Part shown: positions 1-9,143 of the stretch, piece by piece | How the letters are laid out: the number at the start of each line of letters is the position of its first letter | Position numbering within the stretch: position 1 is the stretch's first letter | Made by a program: the position numbers and the translations under genes | The notes under the pieces: model-generated | The model's input: only the letters and a program-made list of their open reading frames with translations | Told to the model about the DNA's origin: nothing | Databases searched by the model: none | DNA from: Planctomycetota bacterium | Lineage (GTDB): Bacteria; Planctomycetota; MHYJ01; WSZJ01 | DNA length: 36,141 nucleotides | NCBI GenBank assembly: GCA_021413805.1 | Contig: JAIOPR010000187.1 | Location: 1-36,141 of the forward strand | Direction of reading: 5' to 3'

Positions 1-64
1 CCGCGCAGAACGCGGCCGTGCCGCCGCCGAAGAAAACGAGGATCGCGACGACTAGGAGGGTCAT
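1..64 (-). CDS. N-terminus of a membrane protein, cut by the window edge
   Basis: An ATG on the minus strand at 64 lies 7 nt after the stop of the EIIA-like gene and opens a frame of 21 codons to the edge. The visible residues are almost all hydrophobic (MTLLVVAILVFFGGG and onward), as expected of a first transmembrane helix. The close spacing suggests co-transcription with the EIIA-like regulator. PTS EIIA domains do occur next to ion antiporter or proton-translocating membrane subunits, but too little is visible to name this protein. Confidence 0.5.
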   Translation of the reverse strand, partial: MTLLVVAILVFFGGGTAAFCA

Positions 65-71
65 GGAGACG

Positions 72-761
72 CTAGGCCTTCGCGCCCGGAGCCGCCTCCG
101 CTTCGACCCTGCGAGCCTCCGCCAGAAGCGCATCAAAAGAGGCCTTCTGGAGAACCGCCGCCTTGAAACCGGGGTCGTTGAGCGCGGCACAGAGCCGCGA
201 GAGGAGGTGAAGGTGGGCGCGCGGGGTCGGGCTGATGAGGGAGAACAGGGTGTGCACGGGTTTCCCGTCCACGGATTCGAAGTCGATCGCCTTCTCCAGG
301 AAGCAGACGGTGACGCAGGGCTCCGCGACGTGCAGGACGACGGGGTTGCGGACGTGCGGGATCGCAATCCCGTCGCCGATCCCCGTGGACCCGATCGATT
401 CGCGGGCCATCAGCACCGAGAACAGAAACTCGCGCTCGATCTCGGGCGGAAGCCGCAGCCGCTCCACCATCGACTTCAAGACGCTGGCTTTTTCGGTCCC
501 CGGCACGTGGTAGTACGCGCCCCCGGCTTCCAGTGCTTTGGAGAGGGGCGGAAGCGGCCTTCCGGCGGAATCGGGCTCCTGGAACATGTCGCCGGAGATG
601 CGGATCTTGTTGGCGGTCGCCCACTCGAGAAGCTCGGCCTTCGAGATGCGGACCTGGTCGTTCACCTTGTAGACGGGAAGCTTCTTGTCGTCGACCCAGC
701 GGTAGAGGGTTTTTTCCGACACATCGAGGAGTTTCGCGGCGTCGCGCACGGTCAGTTGCAT
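72..761 (-). CDS. HTH-PTS EIIA fusion protein (EIIA-Ntr-like regulator)
   Basis: A 229-residue protein. Residues 3-50 form an excisionase/MerR-type helix-turn-helix (motif LTVRDAAKLLDVSEKTLYRW). Residues about 80-220 form a PTS EIIA type 2 (fructose/nitrogen) domain. The phospho-acceptor is His136 in GIAIPH, preceded by the typical ES.G.TGIGDG stretch. EIIA-Ntr proteins normally take phosphate from NPr and regulate by binding partners; here the domain is joined to a DNA-binding module, so direct phosphorylation-dependent transcription control is plausible (inference). It is divergent from a paralogue of the same architecture at 893. No EI, HPr or sugar permease gene is visible nearby, arguing against a transport role. 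Confidence 0.85.
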   Translation of the reverse strand: MQLTVRDAAKLLDVSEKTLYRWVDDKKLPVYKVNDQVRISKAELLEWATANKIRISGDMFQEPDSAGRPLPPLSKALEAGGAYYHVPGTEKASVLKSMVERLRLPPEIEREFLFSVLMARESIGSTGIGDGIAIPHVRNPVVLHVAEPCVTVCFLEKAIDFESVDGKPVHTLFSLISPTPRAHLHLLSRLCAALNDPGFKAAVLQKASFDALLAEARRVEAEAAPGAKA

Positions 762-819
762 GATGAAACCTCAGGTAGTCTGCGAAACGGACGCCCTACG
801 CGGAATGCAATGCAATGTA

Positions 820-848
820 TTGACATCGGACGTATTCTGACGTAATAC
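820..848 (+). promoter_or_regulatory. Candidate sigma70 promoter for the second HTH-EIIA gene
   Basis: TTGACA at 820-825 is followed after 17 nt by TAATAC at 843-848. The -35 box is a perfect match; the -10 box matches only 3 of 6. It lies in the 131-bp divergent region between the two HTH-EIIA genes. A short direct repeat, GACGTATT then GACGTAAT, overlaps the -10 region and could be a regulator site (inference). Confidence 0.45.
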
Positions 849-892
849 TCCACTTCCAGTCAAGCGGAATCCGGCCCCGTTTGGAGAGGATG

Positions 893-1606
893 ATGGACGA
901 CCGGCTGATGACCGTAAAGCAAATCGCCGCTTACCTTAGCGTCAACGAGCGCACAGTCCTGAAGCTCGTCTCGGACGGCTCCATCCCGGGGGTCAAGGTC
1001 GGCAACCAGTGGCGCTTCCGCAAGGCCATGATCGACACCTGGCTCGACGACCAGATGCTCGGCGTCACCCCCCGGTACGTCGAACGCACCCGCCCCCCCG
1101 ACCCCTCCCGCCGAATGCTCGAACTCGATTCGTGCTTCCAACCCGACCACATTCAGCCCGCGCTGGCGGCCAGGACGAAAGACGGCGCCATTGAAGAACT
1201 TGCGGCCCTCTCCCATCGCCTCGGCCTCGTCCGCGACAAAACCTGGTTCATGGGCGCCCTCATCGAACGCGAAAACATCATGCCGAGCGCCATCGGCAAC
1301 GGGATCGCCTTCCTCCACACCGTCCGCCGCCACCCCGAACAGGTCACCCGCCCTTTCATGGTCCTCGGCCGCTCGCGCGAAGGCGTCGATTTCGATGCCC
1401 TCGACGGCCAGCCCACGCACCTTCTCTTCGCTCTCGGCCTGAAATACGACGAACTCCACCTCCCCTGGCTCACCAAGCTCTCCCAGATGTTCGCCAGGCC
1501 GGAGGCCGTCCGCGAGCTGCTCGATGCCCCCGACGCCGCCGAAATCTACCGGTCCCTGTCCGAAGCCGAAAAGCGGCTCTCCCCCGCTCCCGATTCCCCC
1601 CTTTAA
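893..1606 (+). CDS. HTH-PTS EIIA fusion protein, second paralogue
   Basis: A 237-residue protein with an excisionase-type helix-turn-helix at residues 6-53 ([20 protein letters not shown]) and an EIIA type 2 domain at about 85-225. The predicted phospho-histidine is His142, but the usual GIAIPH motif reads GIAFLH, so the proline before the histidine is lost. I chose ATG 893 because GGAG at 883-886 is 6 nt upstream; ATG 890 is also possible. It is divergent from the paralogue at 72-761 and lies 91 nt upstream of PEP carboxykinase in the same direction. A role in carbon-flux control is suggested only by this context. Confidence 0.82.
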   Translation: MDDRLMTVKQIAAYLSVNERTVLKLVSDGSIPGVKVGNQWRFRKAMIDTWLDDQMLGVTPRYVERTRPPDPSRRMLELDSCFQPDHIQPALAARTKDGAIEELAALSHRLGLVRDKTWFMGALIERENIMPSAIGNGIAFLHTVRRHPEQVTRPFMVLGRSREGVDFDALDGQPTHLLFALGLKYDELHLPWLTKLSQMFARPEAVRELLDAPDAAEIYRSLSEAEKRLSPAPDSPL

Positions 1607-1615
1607 AGAATTCTC

Positions 1616-1632
1616 GCCCCTTCAACCGGGGC
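1616..1632 (+). terminator. Short hairpin between HTH-EIIA gene and pckG
   Basis: GCCCC and GGGGC flank a 7-nt loop just after the stop at 1606, followed by an A/T-rich stretch (AATTTAAT). The 5-bp stem is short, so this is a weak terminator candidate, and read-through into the next gene is possible. Confidence 0.3.
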
Positions 1633-1697
1633 CGAATTTAATACCGCCACCCTGCGGTCCCCCGCGGGCCTCCTCTCACAAGACGGAGCCCTTCACC

Positions 1698-3497
1698 ATG
1701 CCGAAGCCCACGACTGCCTCCGACGCCAAGCCCCACACGAAGAACAAAGCGCTTCTCCAGTGGGTCGCCGACGCCACTGCGCTCACCAGGCCCGACCGCG
1801 TCGTGTGGTGCGACGGGACCGAGAAGGAACACGAACGGCTCACGAAGGAAGCGGTGGACCAGAAGGTCCTGATCGCCCTGAACCAGAAAAAGCGCCCGGG
1901 GTGCTACCTGCACCGCTCGAACCCCAACGACGTCGCGCGGGTCGAGCACCTGACGTTCATCTGCACGCCGACGAAGGAAGAAGCCGGGCCGACGAACCAG
2001 TGGATGGCGCCCGACGAGGCCAAGGCCAAGCTGACAAAGCTGTGCGATGGAGCGATGAAAGGCCGCACGATGTACGTCGTCCCCTACGTCATGGGCCCCC
2101 TCGGTTCCCCGTTCTCCAAAATCGGCGTCGAGATCACCGACTCCATCTACGTCGTCCTCAACATGCGCATCATGACCCGCATGGGCAAGGCCGCCCTCGA
2201 CATGCTCGGCGACTCCAACGACTTCAACCGCGGCTTCCACGCCCTCCTCGACGTCAACCCCGAGCGCCGCTACATCACCCATTTCCCGCAGGAGAATTTC
2301 GTCTGGTCGGTGGGAAGCGGCTACGGCGGGAACGCGCTTCTCGGGAAGAAGTGCCTGGCGCTGCGCATCGGGAGTTACCTGGCGAACCGCGAAGGATGGC
2401 TCGCGGAGCACATGCTGATCCTCGGCGTGGAATCGCCCGAGTGGCAGAAGACGTACGTCGCGGCGGCGTTCCCGAGCGCCTGCGGCAAGACGAACTTCGC
2501 GATGCTCCTCCCGCCGCGCCGGTTTGACGGCTGGAAGGTCTACACGGTGGGCGACGACATCGCCTGGCTCCGCGAGGGCTCGGACGGCCGCCTCTGGGCG
2601 ATCAACCCGGAGAACGGGTATTTCGGCGTCGCGCCCGGCACGAGCTATAAGTCCAACGCGAGCGCCATGAAGTCGATCGAAAAGAACACGCTCTTCACGA
2701 ACGTCGCCCTCACCCCCGACGGCGACATCTGGTGGGAAGGGATGGATAAGGAAGCCCCCGAGGGGACGGTGGACTGGCAGGGGCGCCCGTGGAAGAAGGG
2801 CGGGACGGAAAAGGCGGCGCACGCGAACAGCCGCTTCACGGCCCCGATGGCGAACAACCCGGTGCTGTCGAAGCACGTGGACGACCCGGAAGGCGTGCCG
2901 ATCAGCGCGATCATTTTCGGCGGTCGGCGGGCGACGACGGTGCCGCTGGTGCTGCAGTCGTTCAACTGGAACCACGGCGTCTACATGGGCGCGACGATGG
3001 GAAGCGAGACGACGGCGGCAGCGACGGGCGAGGTGGGGGTGGTGCGGCGCGACCCGATGGCGATGCTTCCGTTCTGCGGCTACAACATGGGCGACTACTT
3101 CCGCCACTGGCTGGAGATGCGGGGCAGGATCGCGCATCCGCCGCGCATCTTCATGGTGAACTGGTTCCGGAAGGGCAAGGAAGGGCAATTCCTCTGGCCC
3201 GGGTATGGCGAGAACATGCGGGTGCTGCGCTGGATCGTGGATCGCGCGCACGTGCGCGTGGGCGGGCAGGAGACGCCGATGGGCTGGGTGCCGCGCGAGG
3301 GCGACATCGACCTCTCGGGCCTGGACATCTCGAGCGACAACTTCAAGGCCGCGACCACCGTCAACCTCGACGAATGGAAGCGCGAGCTGGAGAGCCAGAA
3401 AGAGTTCTTCGACAAGATCGGCCCGACGATGCCGACCCCGATCAAGTTGCAACGCGAACTCCTGCTTGCGGTCATTGACTCCGTCAAAGGTAAGTGA
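1698..3497 (+). CDS. pckG: Phosphoenolpyruvate carboxykinase (GTP)
   Basis: A 599-residue protein, the usual length for the GTP-dependent family. It interconverts oxaloacetate plus GTP with PEP, CO2 and GDP, linking the TCA cycle to gluconeogenesis in the cytoplasm. The nucleotide-binding P-loop FPSACGKTN is at residues 258-266, with the family's reactive cysteine at 262. The metal-binding VGDDIAW motif has Asp286 and Asp287. Other recognisable stretches are [20 protein letters not shown] and PGTSYKSN. The ATP-dependent form has a different P-loop, so this is clearly the GTP type. ATG 1698 is preceded by GGAG at 1686-1689. The frame stays open upstream but without family similarity. Confidence 0.97.
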   Translation: MPKPTTASDAKPHTKNKALLQWVADATALTRPDRVVWCDGTEKEHERLTKEAVDQKVLIALNQKKRPGCYLHRSNPNDVARVEHLTFICTPTKEEAGPTNQWMAPDEAKAKLTKLCDGAMKGRTMYVVPYVMGPLGSPFSKIGVEITDSIYVVLNMRIMTRMGKAALDMLGDSNDFNRGFHALLDVNPERRYITHFPQENFVWSVGSGYGGNALLGKKCLALRIGSYLANREGWLAEHMLILGVESPEWQKTYVAAAFPSACGKTNFAMLLPPRRFDGWKVYTVGDDIAWLREGSDGRLWAINPENGYFGVAPGTSYKSNASAMKSIEKNTLFTNVALTPDGDIWWEGMDKEAPEGTVDWQGRPWKKGGTEKAAHANSRFTAPMANNPVLSKHVDDPEGVPISAIIFGGRRATTVPLVLQSFNWNHGVYMGATMGSETTAAATGEVGVVRRDPMAMLPFCGYNMGDYFRHWLEMRGRIAHPPRIFMVNWFRKGKEGQFLWPGYGENMRVLRWIVDRAHVRVGGQETPMGWVPREGDIDLSGLDISSDNFKAATTVNLDEWKRELESQKEFFDKIGPTMPTPIKLQRELLLAVIDSVKGK

Positions 3498-3501
3498 CTG
3501 C

Positions 3502-3700
3502 GGCGAGCGGCGAGCGGCCAGCGGCGAGTGGACGGCAACGGCGTGAGACGACCCGGGAGCGGGAGATCGCCTGACCGAGGTCAACAAGGCCGTTTCTCAC
3601 GGTCACGCGTTGTCCCTCGGTCGCGTTGAACTGGTCTCGGCTTCCCACATTCGTCCCACGCCGTTGCTTTTCACTCGCCGCTGGCCGCTCGCCGCTCGCC
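3502..3700. repeat. Long intergenic palindrome with GGCGAGC heptad arms
   Basis: The 29-nt segment 3502-3530 is perfectly complementary to 3672-3700. A further 11-bp match pairs 3535-3545 with 3657-3667. The arm is a degenerate 7-base tandem repeat: GGCGAGC, GGCGAGC, GGCCAGC, GGCGAGT. The loop of about 110 nt has weaker internal complementarity. This fills nearly all of the 290-nt gap after pckG. It could end pckG transcription or fold as RNA, but it is far longer than a normal terminator. Confidence 0.85.
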
Positions 3701-3787
3701 ACTCTCACTCCGTTTCACCTTGTGCGGACGGGACCATGAGAGCTAGAGTAGTGGTGTCAGGGGGCCCTACAACTCACGAGGTGCAAC

Positions 3788-4816
3788 ATGCGAGCATTCC
3801 TGTTCGCCCTCGCGATCTCTCTTCCCGCTGCTGCTCTCACAGTCGAAGAAGTAACGCAGCTGGCGGACGCAGGGGTCGCGGAAGACATCATCCTTGAGCA
3901 GCTGAGATCGGACGGCAGCGTTTTCGAACTGTCGGCCCGGGAGATCGTGGATCTCCAGAAGAAAAAAGTGCCTCCCGCGGTGATCAAGTACATGGTCACT
4001 TCGCGCGGCAAGGCGCCCGCGAAATCCGAAGGCAAGCCTGCGCCGGCCCCGAAGGCGGATGTGCCGAAGGGCGCCGACGAGGAACGCGACGCGGTCCTGA
4101 CGGTGCGCAACCTGGGGAAGGGGATCATCACCGTGCTTCCCTACGTCCGCGAACGCGAAATCGCGCTCGTCCAGGGCGAGATCACCAGCGGCACCGTCCT
4201 TATGAACGGCTCCCACGCCGAGATCAAGGTCCCGAGCGGGCTCTACCGCGTCCGCTGGGCCAATGAGGAGTCCTTCCGCGAAATCGCCGTCGCGAAAAAC
4301 GTGACGACCGAGCTCGAGTTCCGCGAGGACGAACGCGCCTGGCGAGGCATCCGCGCCGTCGCCATCACGGACGGCAAGGAAGAGCCCGACCCGAACGCGC
4401 CGCGTGTCGTGACGCCGCCGACGCGCGAGGAAGAAATCGCCAACCCGCCGACGCGCGTCTACCAGTCCCCGACGAATTCAAGCGTGACCGTGATCCGCGA
4501 CATCCAGCAGGTCCCGACCCGCGTCGTCATCGTCCCCGGGAACTCGTGCAGTTCGTATTCGTACGACTCCTGCCCGCCGACCTACTCGTACCTTTCCGAC
4601 GACGGCTACTATTCCTCGGGCTACTACAGCCGCCCCCGCGTCAGCGTCGGGTTCTCGTTCGGGTCGTCCTGGTCGCACGGGTATTCGCACTATTCTTCGC
4701 CGAGCTACTACCACGGCGGACACTCCTGGGATGACCACGGCGGCCACCACTACAACCGCGTGGCGGACAACATCCAGTATTACCTCAGGTGGCCGTTCGG
4801 GCATCGGCACAGGTAG
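3788..4816 (+). CDS. Secreted protein of unknown function, Ser/Tyr/His-rich C-terminus
   Basis: A 342-residue protein with a short cleavable-looking signal (MRAFLFALAISLPAAA) and a good Shine-Dalgarno (GAGGTG at 3778). Residues about 18-70 form a helical segment (VEEVTQLADAGVAEDIILEQL) like a small domain common in exported Planctomycetota proteins. A beta-rich region at about 98-180 follows. The C-terminal 100 residues are rich in Ser, Tyr, Gly and His (YYSSGYYSRPRVSVGFSFGS, then HGGHSWDDHGGHHYN) and end in GHRHR. His clusters could bind metal, but no known catalytic motif is seen. I do not recognise a named function. Confidence 0.75.
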   Translation: MRAFLFALAISLPAAALTVEEVTQLADAGVAEDIILEQLRSDGSVFELSAREIVDLQKKKVPPAVIKYMVTSRGKAPAKSEGKPAPAPKADVPKGADEERDAVLTVRNLGKGIITVLPYVREREIALVQGEITSGTVLMNGSHAEIKVPSGLYRVRWANEESFREIAVAKNVTTELEFREDERAWRGIRAVAITDGKEEPDPNAPRVVTPPTREEEIANPPTRVYQSPTNSSVTVIRDIQQVPTRVVIVPGNSCSSYSYDSCPPTYSYLSDDGYYSSGYYSRPRVSVGFSFGSSWSHGYSHYSSPSYYHGGHSWDDHGGHHYNRVADNIQYYLRWPFGHRHR

Positions 4817-4844
4817 GGCGCACGATCAGCTTGAACCCCTTCCC

Positions 4845-4868
4845 CGCCCCGGCGAACACGCCGGGGCG
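4845..4868 (+). terminator. GC-rich hairpin terminator candidate
   Basis: A perfect 10-bp stem, CGCCCCGGCG with CGCCGGGGCG, closed by an AACA loop, lies 28 nt after the stop of the secreted protein. No T-run follows, only CTATTT a few bases later. Confidence 0.55.
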
Positions 4869-4889
4869 GCGCTATTTCCGGGTCTCCCC

Positions 4890-4909
4890 CCCGTCATTTC
4901 CTTGACGGG
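4890..4909. terminator. Second intergenic hairpin
   Basis: CCCGTCA and TGACGGG form a 7-bp stem around a TTTCCT loop, 21 nt after the first hairpin. It may be a second terminator or a leader structure for the gene at 5024. Apart from these hairpins I see nothing in 4817-5023. Confidence 0.35.
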
Positions 4910-5023
4910 TCTGGCCGCTCGAGGCGCAGAGTTCCTCCCTCGCGCCTGTACTGGGATCCCCGGGAGGGACACACGGCGCATTCGAGGGGGAATGTCATCA
5001 TTCACTTTTAGGGAGGGCGCTAC

Positions 5024-5968
5024 ATGAAAGCACGGTGGACTGCGAAGTGGTGGCTGTGCGTTGCCAGCTTGGGCATCGCGTCGGTGGTCATCGCCGACAA
5101 GGGCATTACGGAGATGATCGAGGCCAACAAGGCCTTTGCGATTGACATCGACGACGACATCGTGGCCCAGATCAGCGCGGTCAACAGCTTCGCGAAAGAG
5201 GGCGACGCCGCGAACGCCCGGCTGCAGGGGCTTCTGAACGCTGTGAACCAGGAGCTCGTGCTGATCCAGCAGCGCCTTCAGCAGGAACAGTCCAGTCAGA
5301 ACCCCGATCCGCATGTGATCGATATCCTGCAGGACAAGCTGAGTATCCTGTCGGGCACTGTGGGAGCGATGTCGGCTGCCACAGCCTCGGATAGCGCTCT
5401 CATCGCCGCACTGGACGCCCTTCGCGTCAAGCTCGTGGAAGTGAAAAACCAGGCCATTCACTTCGAAAACGCGATGCGCACCATCCTGGGGAACCCGACG
5501 ATCCCGGCTTTCACGGATCCCGGAAGGACACCGCAGGGCGTCCCGACGTATACCCTTCCGAACTCCCCCGGCCTTGGCGATTTCGTCGACGACAATTCGG
5601 TGCTCTTGAACACCATCGCCGATGCCGTCGACGACGGCAAACCAGCCAAGACGGGCACTACTCCGGATAAGGCCGACGTCATCGTGGACAACAAGAAGGT
5701 GCTCGACGACCTCAACAAGAAGAAGGACGGACTGATCAAGAAGATCAACAAGGAGATCGGAAAACTCGAGGATTCCGTCGTATCTGGCGACCCTCGGATC
5801 ACGACCAAAATAAATGAGCTCCGCGCCCTGAGGAATTCCTTGGGTACCATTGACACGGCCGCCTCTGACGTTGCGTTGGACGTCGATGCGATCAACGTCT
5901 CCGCCCTTCGGGATGCGATCGCAAAGGCCATCCAGGACATGAAGGATCTTAGAAAGCGCACGCCGTAG
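5024..5968 (+). CDS. Exported coiled-coil protein of unknown function
   Basis: A 314-residue protein with a strong Shine-Dalgarno (AGGGAGGG) before the ATG. The N-terminus has Lys/Arg residues and a hydrophobic stretch ending ASVVIADKG, typical of a signal peptide. Residues about 55-150 and 220-310 are predicted helical and coiled-coil-like (QELVLIQQRLQQEQ; LNKKKDGLIKKINKEIGKLE). A Pro/Thr/Gly-rich linker at about 155-190 separates them. No enzyme motif is present. It is followed after 21 nt by a membrane-anchored HEAT-like gene and appears to head a three-gene operon (5024-7823). Confidence 0.75.
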   Translation: MKARWTAKWWLCVASLGIASVVIADKGITEMIEANKAFAIDIDDDIVAQISAVNSFAKEGDAANARLQGLLNAVNQELVLIQQRLQQEQSSQNPDPHVIDILQDKLSILSGTVGAMSAATASDSALIAALDALRVKLVEVKNQAIHFENAMRTILGNPTIPAFTDPGRTPQGVPTYTLPNSPGLGDFVDDNSVLLNTIADAVDDGKPAKTGTTPDKADVIVDNKKVLDDLNKKKDGLIKKINKEIGKLEDSVVSGDPRITTKINELRALRNSLGTIDTAASDVALDVDAINVSALRDAIAKAIQDMKDLRKRTP

Positions 5969-5989
5969 GCCGATTGAGGAGCCACGCCC

Positions 5990-6849
5990 ATGACGACCGG
6001 TCAGCGAGCGGTCCTTACCACGATGTCCCTGGTGGCCATCGCCGGCGGCATTCTTGTCGCGGGCGAGATTGGCCAAAAGACGCGAACCGGTCGTAAGAAT
6101 GACGCTGGCCGCTCAACGACAGGGGCTTCTCCGGAAAAAGACGGAGCCCATTCGGACGCAACAGTCGCTGCGGGAGGGGACGAGAAGCCTTCGTCCTCTC
6201 CCGATTTCATAAAACAGCCCCGCGGCGAAGCGGCCAGCAGATTTTGCGCCCTGCTTCAAGGGTCTTTGGTGGACGCTAGGGAGGCGTGGGAAATCTTCAT
6301 GCGCCTTGGCCGCGAGGATCCTGAACGAGCAGAATCCCTGAGCTTTGATTTCCGCCTGCCATCGTCCGAGAGATTTCGATGCGCTGCCTCGCGCGTGTCG
6401 GCGGTGACGAAGCGGTCCAAGCCTTGGTTGGTGCGTACGACGCCGATACGGACATCGACGAACGGGAAACGATCCTCGAACTTCTTGGTCGGTTTGCAGC
6501 AGATCCGCGGGTTGCAGATCGGCTCAAGATCGCCGCGGAGAATCCAAAATTCAGCTCGTCCGTGGCCGTGAAGGGACTGAGTCAGACCGGCGATCCCGAA
6601 GAACAGGCGGACTACTTCATCAGCAAGCTGCTGTCCTCGACAGGCTCCGTCGCCAAGGACACATGGATGGATGGGCTGGGGCGTCTCGCGCAGAGAGGAT
6701 CCTCGAAAGCCGAGGCGGCTCTCGTGAATGTCATCCGGACTTCCCCATCGGCGGGCGATCGACTCATTGCATTTCGCGTCCTTAGCAGCGCAGGAAAACT
6801 CGCTTCGCTCTCTGCGAATGAGATATCAGAACTCGAGGCGAACAAATGA
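5990..6849 (+). pseudogene. Frameshifted membrane-anchored HEAT-like protein
   Basis: ATG 5990 has a good Shine-Dalgarno (GAGGAG at 5976-5981) and encodes an N-terminal membrane anchor (VLTTMSLVAIAGGILVAG) and a linker. Helical coding then switches to another frame, which is open only after a TGA at 6346-6348 and runs to 6849. The change lies between about 6349 and 6378: the first frame gives an implausible Arg/Ser-rich tail, while the second gives regular alpha-helical repeats (ISMRCLARVGGDEAVQALVG). The change equals one missing base. I see no classic slippery heptamer, so a real mutation or a sequence error is more likely than programmed frameshifting. The intact product would be about 286 residues and resembles the next gene. 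Confidence 0.65.
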
Positions 6850-7823
6850 GGTTTTCGTGGGCCGCCTGTGGACTTGGTCTCGTGATCGCCATCGAGGGCG
6901 GGATCCTGCTTTGCTCACGATTCGAGCGGGCCGGCTCAGCAGAAGGCGGAACAAAGCCCGCGGGCGTCGACGCTGAGCATAAACCGTCAGCGCCGTCGAA
7001 GACCGTCACCACCGACTCCGGGCCGACCGGCAACGGTGCCCCCACAACTCCCGCGTCAATTGTTGACGACTACCTCCGGCTCATGGCCACTCGGGGAGAC
7101 GAGGTCGCGGACGGACGGCCGACGATGGCGCAATTGAGAGACAGAATTCTCCGCGATCCAAAATCATTTCTAGAAGAAGCATCGAAGATCGAGAAGCTCG
7201 AAGGACGCGAGGCATGGCAGTGGGCTGACACCTTACTCATGATGTTGGCTAGGTTGTCCCCGGAGCAGTGGGTGTCGCTTCTTCCGGTGTCGGACGACCT
7301 CGTCCGCAAGCTCCGTAGCGACCAGGCCCAGGAGCGCTATCTGTGGGCGGCGCTGGCGCGCGTGTCAGATCAGGAATCGGTCCGCGTCGAAGTCCTGCGA
7401 ATGGCGAGCAGTGATCCCGAGGCTTGGGTCCGAGCGAAGGCCCTCGAAACTTGCGCTGCCCTCTCGGCAGACGCGCGCTTCGGGGCGGTCGTGCTCCAAG
7501 CTGCGCGGGAGGGATCTCCTGCGTGCCGACCCGCGGCGATCCGCGGATTGTCGAGCGTCAATTTGCCCGGAGCCGTTGCAGCCATTTGCTCTGGGCTGGA
7601 TTCCCCAGAGGTGAATATTCGCAGCGCAGCCTACGAGTCGCTCGTGGAACGAGCTCGAAACGATCCGGATGCACTCGCAGAAATCTCAAGACTTACCAAC
7701 TCTCCCCTAGACACCGAGGACGCCAAGCGTCTCTGGAACGAATTGTCGCGAAAGTCGGTCTTGTCGAAGATCTCGAGGGAGGACTTGGCGCGCCTGGAGT
7801 CTCTGACCGGCGCGCGCCGCTAA
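6846..7823 (+). CDS. Membrane-anchored HEAT-repeat-like protein
   Basis: A 325-residue protein whose ATG overlaps the previous stop (ATGA at 6846-6849), so translation is probably coupled. Residues about 5-24 form an N-terminal membrane anchor (CGLGLVIAIEGGILLC), followed by a Gly/Ser/Thr/Pro linker to about 75. From about 95 onward are helical pairs typical of HEAT-like repeats (PEAWVRAKALETCAALSADA; PAAIRGLSSVNLPGAVAAIC). Such repeats usually mediate protein contacts. It shares its layout with the frameshifted upstream gene, suggesting tandem duplication. No catalytic motif is visible. Confidence 0.75.
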   Translation: MRFSWAACGLGLVIAIEGGILLCSRFERAGSAEGGTKPAGVDAEHKPSAPSKTVTTDSGPTGNGAPTTPASIVDDYLRLMATRGDEVADGRPTMAQLRDRILRDPKSFLEEASKIEKLEGREAWQWADTLLMMLARLSPEQWVSLLPVSDDLVRKLRSDQAQERYLWAALARVSDQESVRVEVLRMASSDPEAWVRAKALETCAALSADARFGAVVLQAAREGSPACRPAAIRGLSSVNLPGAVAAICSGLDSPEVNIRSAAYESLVERARNDPDALAEISRLTNSPLDTEDAKRLWNELSRKSVLSKISREDLARLESLTGARR

Positions 7824-7989
7824 AACTTCCGCGCTTCTCAGGTGCGCGGAGCGCGGAGGCGCCACGCCATCGGGACGAATCACCGAGAGCCGAAGGCCGG
7901 GCCTCAAGGACTCGGCGGAAAAAGCCGCGTCTGGAAGAAAAGCATCGAAGCGAGACGAGCGCCGACGCGGAACGACAGGGCCCCTGAAT

Positions 7990-8006
7990 TTCGCAGAAAC
8001 TGCGAA
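7990..8006 (-). terminator. Hairpin directly after the AAA/DUF4143 gene
   Basis: TTCGCAG and CTGCGAA form a perfect 7-bp stem with a 3-nt loop, immediately downstream of the minus-strand stop at 8007. It is followed by ATTC on that strand. It may serve both converging transcripts. The rest of 7824-8006 shows nothing recognisable. Confidence 0.45.
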
Positions 8007-9137
8007 TCAGAGCCACTTCTCCAGTTCCACCACAACGTCCACGAACGGGACGACGTCGATTCCGCGTTCATGCCATCGCCGGCTGCCCAGGTGGAGGAGA
8101 CAGGCCTTTGCCTCCGGGAATACTTTCAGGAACTCAAGCAACCCGGCAAAGTCTTCGCTTCGCACGCGCTCCGACGCCTTGACTTCGAAGGCGCGCAGAC
8201 CGCGCTCGCCGTAGAGGACGAAATCGACCTCTTGTTCCTGCGGCGTTCGCCAATAGTGAAGTGAATAACCAAGATTGCTGTAGTCGTTGTGGGCGCGGAG
8301 ATGCTGGAGGAAGAGCGTCTCGAGCGCCGGACCGCGGATTTCCGCCGGGGCGTCGAGCGGGCCGCGCGGGCGCACGGCCTGGAAGACACCGGCGTCGAAG
8401 AAATAGAACTTCGGGTGATGAGCGATGCGTCGTTTGGCGCGCCGCGAAAAGACGGGAAGGCGGAAGGCCACGAGGAGGTCTTCCAGGATTTCAAAGTAGT
8501 CCTGGACGACCTTGGCGTTGATGGAGCAATCGCGGGCGACGGAGGCCATGTTGAGAAGGGCGCCCTGCGAGTAGCTGGCTGCCTCGAGGAATCGCGCGAA
8601 GCTCCCCAGGTTCCTGGCCAGTCCCTCTTCCCGAATTTCTTCCGTCAGCCAGGTAGCCACATAGCTCTTGAGATAATCGCGGGGGGCGGAGCCGGTGCAG
8701 GCGCGAGGCATGCAGCCGAATTCCACGGCTTTCTTGAGATCGAAGTCGGCGCCGAGTTCGCGGGCGGTCAAGGGGTGCATGGCCCTGGTCACGGCGCGGC
8801 CCGCGAGCAGATTCACGCCCCGGCGGCGCAGTTTGCGGGCGCTGGAGCCGCTGATGGCGAAGCGGAGCCCGCGCGACTCGATGAGGCGGTGAACTTCGTT
8901 GAGAAGGAGAGGAAGTCGCTGGATTTCATCGAGGACGACCCAGCCGTGGTGGGACTTCGGGATCCTGTCGTCCAGGCGCGCCGGCGAGGCGAGCAGTTCG
9001 GTCCAGGTTTCGTGATGGAGGAGATCGAAGTACAGGGCATCAGGGAGCCGGCTTCTCAGCCAGGCCGTTTTTCCGACGCCCCGGGGCCCGAGCAGGAAGA
9101 AACTCCCTTGGGGAGGCTCCAGCGTTCGGGAATACAT
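8007..9137 (-). CDS. AAA ATPase with DUF4143 domain
   Basis: A 376-residue protein with a Walker A motif GPRGVGKT at residues 17-24 and a Walker B motif VVLDE at 67-71, then GSSARKL, a sensor-like Ser/Ser/Arg motif. The C-terminal half is the DUF4143 domain, with a PD-(D/E)xK-like pattern EVDFVLYGERGLRAFEVKAS. This family is abundant and patchily distributed in bacteria and archaea. Its function is uncertain; a link to mobile DNA or defence has been suggested. It stands alone, divergent from the giant kinase. The ATG at 9137 has almost no leader (see promoter). Confidence 0.9.
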   Translation of the reverse strand: MYSRTLEPPQGSFFLLGPRGVGKTAWLRSRLPDALYFDLLHHETWTELLASPARLDDRIPKSHHGWVVLDEIQRLPLLLNEVHRLIESRGLRFAISGSSARKLRRRGVNLLAGRAVTRAMHPLTARELGADFDLKKAVEFGCMPRACTGSAPRDYLKSYVATWLTEEIREEGLARNLGSFARFLEAASYSQGALLNMASVARDCSINAKVVQDYFEILEDLLVAFRLPVFSRRAKRRIAHHPKFYFFDAGVFQAVRPRGPLDAPAEIRGPALETLFLQHLRAHNDYSNLGYSLHYWRTPQEQEVDFVLYGERGLRAFEVKASERVRSEDFAGLLEFLKVFPEAKACLLHLGSRRWHERGIDVVPFVDVVVELEKWL

Positions 9138-9143
9138 AAGACC

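Noticed and set aside
1638-3587. A 649-codon minus-strand frame opposite pckG
   Set aside because: pckG is unambiguous, and the antisense product has no recognisable structure.
3502-3700. CRISPR array reading of the 7-base repeats
   Set aside because: Units are 7 bases without spacers and form inverted arms; no cas genes are nearby.
6340-6380. Programmed -1 frameshift in the HEAT-like gene
   Set aside because: No X-XXY-YYZ slippery heptamer and no strong stem follow the transition; a mutation or sequence error is simpler.
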